Part shown: in pieces, positions 23,576 to 30,459 of the stretch | Position numbering within the stretch: position 1 is the stretch's first letter | Layout of the letters: each line of letters starts with the position of its first letter | Assembly (NCBI GenBank): GCA_035492055.1 | Contig: DATJJR010000049.1 | Span: forward strand, 1 to 36,693 | Direction: 5' to 3' | From: Ga0074130 sp035492055 | GTDB lineage: Bacteria > Pseudomonadota > Gammaproteobacteria > Burkholderiales > Rhodocyclaceae | Length of the DNA: 36,693 nt | The notes under the pieces: model-generated | What the model was told of the DNA's origin: nothing | The model's database searches: none | The model's input: only the letters and a program-made list of their open reading frames with translations | Program-made: the position numbers and the translations under genes

Positions 23576-24358
23576 TTATTGGCTGACCTTGGCCTTGGAG
23601 CGCAGTTCGTTCACTTGCTTCTCGACGATCTGCTGAGCCAGACGTTGCTTGATTTGCGGTGTGGCTTCTTCCAAGGTCGGGATCTTCAGGTCGCGAACTT
23701 CGTCGAGTTCGATCACGTGATAGCCGAAGTCGGTCTTGACCGGATCCTTGGTGTAGGCGCCCGGCTTCAGCGCAACCAGTGCGTCGGCAAACGGTTGCAC
23801 ATAGGAAGCCGGCGAGGCCCAGCCCAGATCGCCACCGCGATCCTTGCTGCCCGGATCAAGCGATTGCTTGGCCAGATCGGCAAACTTGTCGCCCTTGTTC
23901 AGGCGCGCAATGATGGCCTTGGCTTCGTCTTCGGTTTGCACCAGGATGTGGCGAGCGTGGTATTCCTTGTCACCCAGACGTGCCTTGATGGCTTCGTACT
24001 CTTGACGCACTTGTGCGTCAGTAGGCGGGTTGTTCTTCACAAAGTTTTGCAGGTAGGCGCCGATGATGACTTGCTGACGTGCCATCTCGATTTGCGTTTG
24101 AACATCGCCCTGCTTGTCGACGCCAGCCTTTTGGGCTGCCTGAACCAGCACTTCGCGGCGGATCAGTTCTTCCTTGACGGCATTGCGCAGTTCCGGAGTG
24201 TCGGGCTGACCCTGTTGGACCTGGCCGGCAACGAGGGCTTCAATGCGTGCCTTGGGAATGACCTTGCCGTTCACGCTGATGGTGTCGTCTGCGAAGGCAG
24301 GTGCCGTCAATGCTGCGGCGACGGCAAAGAGAGTGGTGCGAAGCAATGCGGATTTCAT
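23576..24358 (-). CDS. Periplasmic peptidyl-prolyl isomerase, parvulin (PpiC) type, Par27-like
   Basis: A 260-residue exported foldase. The Sec signal peptide ends in APAFA-DD (cleavage after residue 23). An N-terminal helical chaperone region (about 24-125) precedes one rotamase domain (about 130-225) with KEYHARHILVQTEDEAKAI, KGDKFADLAKQS, GGDLGW and FGYHVIEL, the parvulin core motifs. A short basic C-terminal tail follows. Size and layout resemble Par27 of Bordetella, a SurA-like periplasmic folding helper for outer-membrane proteins. The upstream kinase gene on the same strand is 142 bases away with a hairpin (24388-24407) between, so I expect a separate transcript closed by the terminator at 23529-23554. 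Confidence 0.92.
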   Translation of the reverse strand: MKSALLRTTLFAVAAALTAPAFADDTISVNGKVIPKARIEALVAGQVQQGQPDTPELRNAVKEELIRREVLVQAAQKAGVDKQGDVQTQIEMARQQVIIGAYLQNFVKNNPPTDAQVRQEYEAIKARLGDKEYHARHILVQTEDEAKAIIARLNKGDKFADLAKQSLDPGSKDRGGDLGWASPASYVQPFADALVALKPGAYTKDPVKTDFGYHVIELDEVRDLKIPTLEEATPQIKQRLAQQIVEKQVNELRSKAKVSQ

Positions 24359-24387
24359 TGGTTATCCTTAGGGCTGTTTTCCAATTT

Positions 24388-24407
24388 AACCTGCATTCAT
24401 GCAGGTT
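24388..24407. other. Stem-loop between the hybrid kinase and parvulin genes
   Basis: AACCTGCA (24388-24395) pairs perfectly with TGCAGGTT (24400-24407) around TTCA. Neither strand has a T run, so it is either a weak terminator for the kinase gene or structure in the parvulin leader, 30 bases before its ATG. Confidence 0.45.
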
Positions 24408-24500
24408 TCCGGGTCATCATACACCATCAGCATTGCCGCGATCTTGCGACGTGCTGACGATTAGCGCAGTAATTTTGTTTCCTTTTGCGTTTTTATCGAC

Positions 24501-27500
24501 TTACTTGAGCCAACGCTGAAGCATTTCGTCCAAGGCTTTTGCATTGATTGGTTTTGCGAGGTAATCATTCATGCCCGCTTCAAGTACCCGCTCACGGTCG
24601 CCGGCCATGGCATTGGCAGTCATGGCAATGATGGCCACCTTTGGATCGAGCACAGCATTTCCTTTGCGAATGATATGCGTGGCCTCATAACCATCCATGA
24701 TCGGCATGCGGCAATCCATCAGGACAATGTCGTAATGTTGTTGCGAGAGTGCCTTCAATGCTTCGTTGCCGTTGGCTGCGGTGTCAACCTCATGGCCGAG
24801 CTTTTGCAGCAGGATCAAGGCCAGGCGCTGGTTGACGGGGTTGTCTTCGACCAGCAGCACGCGCGCCGGACGAGCCGATTGGCGGCGCTTCTGCAATGAC
24901 GATGACATCGAATGCGCTTGTTCATGGGGTATCCGTATTCCCGTCAGCAGGGTTTGCAATGCGCTGAAGAAGGTTTCGTTCTTGACGGGTTTGGGCATAT
25001 AGAACAGCCCGTCCTGGAAATAGTCATGGTTACCTGTGCCGATTGACGAGAGCAAAAGCAGCGGGATGTGTGCAGTCAGCGGCTCGGCGCGCAGCAAGCC
25101 GGCAAGATCGTGTCCATCAATGGATGGCAGTGTCGCATCGATGATGGCTGCGTCGATTTTGCGGCCAGCAGCTTCTTCGGTAATGGCAAATTCCTTTGCC
25201 GCGGTGACATGGTGCATCGGTATCGGCGTGCCTTGGCATTCACGCAGCCATTGGCAGATCAGATTGCGCGTCGTTGCGTTGCCTTCGGCCACGAGAATGC
25301 GGCGACCGATCAGGTTCGGGAAAGCAGCTGTCGTGCTGTGCGGCTGACGGGCGAAGGGCAGCACAAAGGAAAATGTCGAGCCCCGACCGGGTTCGCTGGA
25401 CAGGCTGATTTCGCCACCCATGAGCTCGATCAGGCGTTTGGCAATGGAAAGCCCGAGGCCGGTGCCCCCGAATTTGCGTGTCGTTGAACTGTCGGCCTGA
25501 GTGAAAGGTGTGAACAGATATTTTTGCTTGTCTGGTGAAATGCCGATCCCCGTGTCACGGACAGTGAAGCGCAAGAGGAGACGTGTGTTGTCTTCATCCG
25601 GTTTTTCGGTACCGGCGCTTTCGGCACCAAAGGCAATTTCGCCCGTGTTGGTGAATTTGATAGCGTTGCCGATCAGGTTGACGAGAACCTGCCGCAGCCG
25701 AATCGGGTCGCCGATGAGGTGCGATGGCAGTCGTGATGAGCGTTGGCAGATCAGTTCAAGATGCTTGTCGGCAGCACGCAGGGCAAACATGTCGGTGATT
25801 TCATTCAATAGTGCAGCAAGATCGAAATCGATGGCTTCGATGTCGAGTCGTCCCGCATCGATCTTGGAAAAATCAAGAATGTCATTGATGACATGCAGTA
25901 GCGATGTTGCGCTCTGGTAAACGGTTTCTGCGTGTTCGCGCTGTGTGGTGGAGAGTGGCGTGTCGAGCAGAAGTTCGGTCATGCCGAGCACGCCGTTCAT
26001 CGGTGTGCGGATTTCGTGGCTCATGTTGGCGAGAAAATCGCCCTTGGCCCGATTGGCGGCTTCAGCGTCGTTGCGTGCTTGCATGATGGAAGCGTCGTTG
26101 CTTTCGCGTTGGATCGCGAGCGCTGCGAGTTGCGCGTAAACCGTCAGGGCGCGTATCTGTTCTTCGTCCGGATTGGTAATGCCGGCGGTTGTCAGCGAGA
26201 GAATGCCAAGCAGTGCATGTGCTTCGTCACGAATGGCCGCCGCCCAAATACTGAAAGTATCGCGGCCTGTGAGCAACAGGCCGAACGCATTGCTGTCATC
26301 GGAATTTTCCTCACGTCGGCAATGCATGACGACCAGGTTTTTCGTGTCGGAGTGCAGCGGACAGTCGTGCAATGGAGAGGAACTTTGCGCCAAACGTTCT
26401 ATCAGCGCGGATTGCAGGCCGGGTGCTACCGCTAGCCGGGTTGTATTGTCAGGCAGTATGCGATGGATCATGCATTGGGCGCCATTAAAGCGTGCCTGGG
26501 CAAATTGCCCAACTTCGGTCAGCACATCGATCGAAGGCCGCCCCTGCGCAATCATTTGCAGCAATTCGTTGTGATGACGCATGTCGTCGTTCCGCGTTTC
26601 CTGCATAAAACGTGAGAGACGCATGCTGGACAGATAAAGCAGCGTTGCAACACCGCCGCCGATCAGTAGCAGGCCAAGCGCGGACAGCAGGAAAAAAAGC
26701 CCCTGTTTGTCCTGATCAATGTCGCGAATTTCCGGCGCCGGCCGCAGGATTCCAATAAGCATGCCGTTGGAGGATATGCGCTTCATCTCGATCAGATAGG
26801 GCGTCTGATCGTGATCGATGCGTGTCAGGCCGGGATAGCGGGTATCGCTCCAGCGCATTAATTGCAGCGGTTTGAACTCGGTACGACGATAACGGTCGAC
26901 ACGCTGGCTTTCCGGGAGCGACATGACCGTGTTGTTCGGCAAGGTGCGCATTTCAAGCGACTTGTCATGCGAAAAGATGAGCACACCGTGCTCATCGCTC
27001 ATGATGGCCTGGCTTTGCTGCAGGGTCGAGGTGAAATAACTCAGATCGACCTTGCCGACGACAACGCCGATGATGCGTTTGCCGTCAATCACGGGTGCGG
27101 AAAAATACAGCCCCGGAATTTGTGTCGTGCGGCCAATGGCGTATTGATGGCCAATGCGGCCGGCGATGGCTTCGGTGAAATACTTGCGGTCGGGATATCG
27201 AACGCCGATCAGGCTTTCCGGCGTGTCGTAATTACTGGCAGAAACGCAGTCACCGTCTGCGTTCAGTACCCAGATCATGCTGAAGGTGCTGATCGCGCGC
27301 TGCGTCTCGGACAAGTGCCGATGAAGCGCTTGCAGGCGGGCATCCTGTGTCCATTGATTGCGGCGCTGTTGCAGGTCGCTAGCGTTTGGTAAGCCGCGTA
27401 CGGCTTCTAGCGATCCGATGATCAATTGATCGTGGCCGAGCGTGACAGGTAGCCCCTGAAATAGGGTGAAGTCGCGATTGAGACCCAGCGCCAGTGTTTC

Positions 27501-27683
27501 AATCGTACGATTGATGCTGTTCTCGTAAGTGTCGAGAAATTCGTGGCCGCGCCGTTGTGCATATTGCCCGGCCAGAAGCCATGCCGACACGAGCCATGCA
27601 GCCGCCAAGAGAATGGCGATCAGCAGGAAGGGAGCCAGCTGGCTCCGGGTGGCAGGAAGGTGGGAGCGCAGCGGATTACGCAT
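24501..27683 (-). CDS. Hybrid sensor histidine kinase: dCACHE, GAF, HisKA, HATPase, two receiver domains
   Basis: A 1060-residue inner-membrane kinase. The order is membrane helix (about 16-38), periplasmic dCACHE-like sensor (40-325), second helix (about 328-352), GAF-like domain (about 388-535), HisKA with phosphorylated His556 (NMSHEIRTPMNG), then the ATPase domain (NLIGNAIKF, DTGIGI, GGTGLGLSI). Two C-terminal receiver domains follow. The second is complete, with EDN, Asp990 (LMDCRMPIMDG) and the Lys of YLAKPI. The first retains Asp849 and a Lys (YMPKPV) but has AEGN where the acidic metal-binding pair is expected, so its phosphorylation is doubtful. No Hpt domain is present. The target is unknown, and the gene is not paired with a regulator. 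Start ATG 27683 has AGG about ten bases upstream. Confidence 0.95.
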   Translation of the reverse strand: MRNPLRSHLPATRSQLAPFLLIAILLAAAWLVSAWLLAGQYAQRRGHEFLDTYENSINRTIETLALGLNRDFTLFQGLPVTLGHDQLIIGSLEAVRGLPNASDLQQRRNQWTQDARLQALHRHLSETQRAISTFSMIWVLNADGDCVSASNYDTPESLIGVRYPDRKYFTEAIAGRIGHQYAIGRTTQIPGLYFSAPVIDGKRIIGVVVGKVDLSYFTSTLQQSQAIMSDEHGVLIFSHDKSLEMRTLPNNTVMSLPESQRVDRYRRTEFKPLQLMRWSDTRYPGLTRIDHDQTPYLIEMKRISSNGMLIGILRPAPEIRDIDQDKQGLFFLLSALGLLLIGGGVATLLYLSSMRLSRFMQETRNDDMRHHNELLQMIAQGRPSIDVLTEVGQFAQARFNGAQCMIHRILPDNTTRLAVAPGLQSALIERLAQSSSPLHDCPLHSDTKNLVVMHCRREENSDDSNAFGLLLTGRDTFSIWAAAIRDEAHALLGILSLTTAGITNPDEEQIRALTVYAQLAALAIQRESNDASIMQARNDAEAANRAKGDFLANMSHEIRTPMNGVLGMTELLLDTPLSTTQREHAETVYQSATSLLHVINDILDFSKIDAGRLDIEAIDFDLAALLNEITDMFALRAADKHLELICQRSSRLPSHLIGDPIRLRQVLVNLIGNAIKFTNTGEIAFGAESAGTEKPDEDNTRLLLRFTVRDTGIGISPDKQKYLFTPFTQADSSTTRKFGGTGLGLSIAKRLIELMGGEISLSSEPGRGSTFSFVLPFARQPHSTTAAFPNLIGRRILVAEGNATTRNLICQWLRECQGTPIPMHHVTAAKEFAITEEAAGRKIDAAIIDATLPSIDGHDLAGLLRAEPLTAHIPLLLLSSIGTGNHDYFQDGLFYMPKPVKNETFFSALQTLLTGIRIPHEQAHSMSSSLQKRRQSARPARVLLVEDNPVNQRLALILLQKLGHEVDTAANGNEALKALSQQHYDIVLMDCRMPIMDGYEATHIIRKGNAVLDPKVAIIAMTANAMAGDRERVLEAGMNDYLAKPINAKALDEMLQRWLK

Positions 27684-27790
27684 ATGTAAACCTAGCCATT
27701 CAGTCAGCCTACCAAATAATTGGCTCAGTTAACGTGAAGCTTGCTTTACGTCCGAACAAGTGTGGCGGTGGAGAAACGCTTGTTCTGAAA

Positions 27791-27822
27791 TGAAAAAAAC
27801 GGGAGACCGAAGTCTCCCGTTT
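27791..27822 (-). terminator. Terminator of the OxlT-like gene
   Basis: AAACGGGAGAC (27797-27807) pairs with GTCTCCCGTTT (27812-27822) around CGAA. Seven T follow on the minus strand (complement of 27793-27799). It is 48 bases after the antiporter stop and separates it from the hybrid kinase gene. Confidence 0.93.
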
Positions 27823-27869
27823 GTTCCCTGTTCGGGTCTCCCGGCGTAAAGCCGGAAGGTGTGTGACGC

Positions 27870-29159
27870 TTATGCAGCCGCCGCGTCCTTGGTGCGTTGC
27901 AGGAACTTGATGCGAGCTGGGCGCAGCCAGAACCAGGCGGCCAGGCCGGCGAAGATGTTCAGCGCCGATGCCAGGTAGAACACGGGTTCCCAGCCGTGGC
28001 TGGCCACGATCCAGGCGCCGATCGGTACCAGCAGTGCAGCCGTGCCCTTGGCGGTGTAGAGCATGCCGGCGTTGCCGGCGGCGTTCTTGGCGCCGAAGGT
28101 ATCGGTGCACAGCGAGGGGAACAGCGAGAAGATTTCACCCCAGGCGAAGAACACCAGACCGGTCAGGACGACGAACAGCACTGGATCACGACCGAAGTGC
28201 AGCAGCGCGAGGATGCCGAGACCTTCGAGCAGGAAGGCGAACAGCATGGTTTGCTCACGGCCGATCTGGTCGGAAATCCAGCCGAAGAACGGACGGGTCA
28301 GGCCGTTCAGGATGCGGTCGATGGTCAGTGCGAAGCTCAGTGCTGGCAACGTCAGGCCGAGGATGGACACCGGTGTCGTGGAGAGGCCGAAGTCCTTGGC
28401 GATCGAACCAAGCTGGGCCGTTGCCATCAGGCCACCGGCGGCGACGGAAACGAACATCAAGTACATGAGCCAGAAGATCGGCGTCTTGACCATTTCGCCG
28501 AGGCTAAAGTCACGCGAAGTTTGCATGACGGTGGTCGACTTGACGGCTTCCTTGGTAGACGAAGGCGGCTTGATCAACAGGAGGGCAAGCACCGTGACGA
28601 TGAGACCTTGGGCGACACCGAAGTTCAGGAAAGCCGCTTCGTAGCCTTGATCCTTGATCATGTTGGCGATCGGCACGATGGTCAGTGCTGAACCGGCGCC
28701 GAAACCGGCAGCGGTCAGACCGGCAGCCAAGCCACGCTTGTCACCGAACCACTTCACGGCGTTACCTACGCAAGTACCGTACACGGTCCCGGCCCCGATA
28801 CCGCCGACGACGGCGCCGAGATAGAACATCGGCAGCGAATCGGCAACGGAGTTGATTGCCCAGGCGATGGCACACAGGATACCCGCGCCGAATACGACCT
28901 TGCGTGGACCGAACTTGTCGACGACCCAGCCTTCAACCGGGACAAGCCAGGTTTCGGTCAGGATGAAGATGGTAAATGCCACTTGAATCGCGGCGCGGCC
29001 CCAACCGTATTTCTGGTTGATCGGTTCGACGAACAGGGTCCAGCCGTACTGCATGTTGGCGATCATGGACATGCAGATGATGCCGATGACCAGTTGGATC
29101 CAGCGATTTGAGTACCAGGAGGTACTCGACTCCATTGATATGACGGAGCTGTTGGACAT
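27870..29159 (-). CDS. Oxalate/formate antiporter family (OxlT-like) MFS transporter
   Basis: A 429-residue, 12-helix major-facilitator protein. It resembles Oxalobacter OxlT, which swaps external oxalate for internal formate. MQYGWTLF in helix 1 parallels OxlT's QYSWTLY. Arg289 (NGLTRPFFGWISD) and Lys371 (YTAKGTAAL) match in context and spacing the two OxlT residues that bind oxalate, Arg272 and Lys355. Oxalate or a similar dicarboxylate is therefore plausible, though many family members carry other anions. ATG 29159 follows a strong AGAGGAG site at seven bases; a longer frame to 29288 lacks one. The 439 bases upstream are gene-free and repeat-rich. No oxalyl-CoA decarboxylase or formyl-CoA transferase is in the window. 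Confidence 0.88.
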   Translation of the reverse strand: MSNSSVISMESSTSWYSNRWIQLVIGIICMSMIANMQYGWTLFVEPINQKYGWGRAAIQVAFTIFILTETWLVPVEGWVVDKFGPRKVVFGAGILCAIAWAINSVADSLPMFYLGAVVGGIGAGTVYGTCVGNAVKWFGDKRGLAAGLTAAGFGAGSALTIVPIANMIKDQGYEAAFLNFGVAQGLIVTVLALLLIKPPSSTKEAVKSTTVMQTSRDFSLGEMVKTPIFWLMYLMFVSVAAGGLMATAQLGSIAKDFGLSTTPVSILGLTLPALSFALTIDRILNGLTRPFFGWISDQIGREQTMLFAFLLEGLGILALLHFGRDPVLFVVLTGLVFFAWGEIFSLFPSLCTDTFGAKNAAGNAGMLYTAKGTAALLVPIGAWIVASHGWEPVFYLASALNIFAGLAAWFWLRPARIKFLQRTKDAAAA

Positions 29160-29598
29160 GGTTAGTCTCCTCTGGTGGGTGCATGCTGCCAAACACCCGG
29201 GTTGATGAATCATTCTTGTTGTCAGCACTTTGTCAGGTGCATGCACGACGTGAATGTACTCATCAGTCAAACCTTGCGAACCAACCATAAGTCACTTTAT
29301 TGTGGTGTTTAAAGTCACAAAAATAGAAAGCCATGCCATGACTATTGTCATGGCATGGCTTAACCACGATGTTTTGCGGCGTGCTTGAGTTTTTTGGGTA
29401 GTAAGCCTCTGGTCAGTGTGTTGACCTATAAGTCACCAAATGAAAGTGACCTTATGCCTTGCTTGGAGTGACTTGAAACAGAGGTTCTGAGCAATGCTCG
29501 ATAGGGGACTGGGTGTCGATAGACCTGTCGATATTGCTTCTGTCATACACGACACAGGAGGGGGAATTCGCCGTACGTAAACAATAGCGTGTGAAGTG
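29160..29598. promoter_or_regulatory. Repeat-rich gene-free segment upstream of the OxlT-like gene
   Basis: No credible coding frame lies in these 439 bases. GTCAC, mostly as AAGTCAC, occurs at 29291-29295, 29314-29318 and 29432-29436, and inverted as GTGAC at 29446-29450 and 29468-29472. ATAAGTCAC is repeated exactly at 29287-29295 and 29428-29436. Also present are GGTCA-N6-TGACC (29411-29426), TTGTCAG twice 11 bases apart (29219, 29230), the palindrome GTGCATGCAC (29237-29246), TGTCGATA twice 12 bases apart (29514, 29526), and a 15-bp hairpin (29328-29361). This looks like a multi-operator control region, but I cannot name the regulator or fix the promoter. Confidence 0.6.
29328..29361 (-). 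terminator. Perfect 15-bp hairpin, possible terminator or attenuator
   Basis: The arms 29328-29342 and 29347-29361 are perfect complements around the loop TATT. On the minus strand the stem is followed by TCTATTTTTG, a loose T-rich tract. It could end the NarL-type regulator transcript, whose stop is about 240 bases upstream in that direction, or attenuate a long leader of the antiporter gene. The core contains GCCATGCCATG repeated within each arm, so it may also be a protein-binding palindrome. Confidence 0.55.
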
Positions 29599-30336
29599 TC
29601 ATTCCTGCTTGTTGCGCAAGGTCATGATGGCAAGCTCGGTGCGTGTATTGGCGTGGAGCTTTTCCATGATGCGGCTGACGTAATTTTTCACCGTGCCTTC
29701 AGCAAGGTAGATCGTGTTGGCAATCTGCTTGTTGCTCATGCCTTCGGCGATCAGTTCAAGCACGCGTTCCTCCTTTTCGCTCAAGAGGTTTTGGCGTTTT
29801 TCAGGTTGCGGTGAGGGCAGTGGAGACAAGGCTTCCGGCAATTCGCCATCTGCGCCGGAGACGCGATTGGCAAGCAATCGGAATTGATCCATTACCTTGC
29901 CGGCAATCTGCGAAGTAAGGCGCGATTCGCCGCGGTGAACGGCGCGAATGGTGTCGAGCACTTCGGCTTCGCTGGCGTCCTTGAGCAAGTAGGCTTGCGC
30001 ACCGGCGCGCACGGCATCGAAGACCATTTCATCGGTATCGAACGTCGTCAGCACCATGACACGCGTGTTGGGTAATTGCGAAGTGATCTCTCGCGTTGCA
30101 ATCACCCCCCCCTTGCGTGGCATGTGCAGGTCCATGAGCACGACATCGGGACGCAGTTGCAGTGTGAGCATGACCGCTTCCGCACCATCGGCTGCCTGAC
30201 CAACAACTTCGATGTCGTGTTCAGCGGCAAGAATCAGACTCATGCCGCGTCGGATCAAAGCCTGATCGTCGGCAATGAGGACGCGAATGGGCGATGGGCT
30301 GGATGTGGCTGTCATGGTCGATGTGATGTTTTGCAT
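29599..30336 (-). CDS. NarL/FixJ-type response regulator
   Basis: A 245-residue two-component regulator. The receiver domain (about residues 17-135) has the acidic pair in IADDQ, phosphoacceptor Asp69 (VLMDLHMP), the Thr of LTTFD and the Lys of LLKDAS. A proline-rich linker (about 160-178) leads to a LuxR-type helix-turn-helix (LLSEKEERVLELIAEGMSNKQIA, GTVKNYVSRIMEKL). The partner kinase is encoded divergently 123 bases away. The start is not certain: ATG 30336 gives MQNITST and ATG 30315 gives MTATSSP, with no clear ribosome-binding site for either. It is transcribed toward the repeat-rich segment before the OxlT-like gene, which makes that gene a candidate target (inference only). Confidence 0.94.
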   Translation of the reverse strand: MQNITSTMTATSSPSPIRVLIADDQALIRRGMSLILAAEHDIEVVGQAADGAEAVMLTLQLRPDVVLMDLHMPRKGGVIATREITSQLPNTRVMVLTTFDTDEMVFDAVRAGAQAYLLKDASEAEVLDTIRAVHRGESRLTSQIAGKVMDQFRLLANRVSGADGELPEALSPLPSPQPEKRQNLLSEKEERVLELIAEGMSNKQIANTIYLAEGTVKNYVSRIMEKLHANTRTELAIMTLRNKQE

Positions 30337-30399
30337 GTCATGATTTTACTGTCAGGCGTGACCTCCAGTGCTGAATTGGCACCGAATTGCAGGGTGCCC

Positions 30400-30427
30400 T
30401 TGGTCATTCTGTTGCTGTGACGATAAG
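30400..30427 (+). promoter_or_regulatory. Possible sigma-70 promoter of the sensor kinase gene
   Basis: TTGGTC (30400-30405) and GATAAG (30422-30427) with a 16-base spacer form the best -35/-10 candidate in the gap. Each element matches only in part, so this is a tentative call. Confidence 0.25.
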
Positions 30428-30436
30428 CATGTTTGC

Positions 30437-30459
30437 GTGCCAACTGTTATTGTTGGCAC
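30437..30459. promoter_or_regulatory. Inverted repeat abutting the kinase start codon
   Basis: GTGCCAAC (30437-30444) and GTTGGCAC (30452-30459) are perfect 8-bp arms separated by seven bases and touch the ATG at 30460. In RNA they would fold over the ribosome-binding region; in DNA they could be an operator. A related TTGGCACC with its own arm GGTGCC lies at 30376-30398 in the same gap. Confidence 0.5.

Noticed and set aside
30376..30391. Sigma-54-like TTGGCAC...TTGCA before the sensor kinase
   Set aside because: Only nine bases separate the GG and GC pairs. Sigma-54 promoters need ten, so it is better read as part of an inverted repeat.
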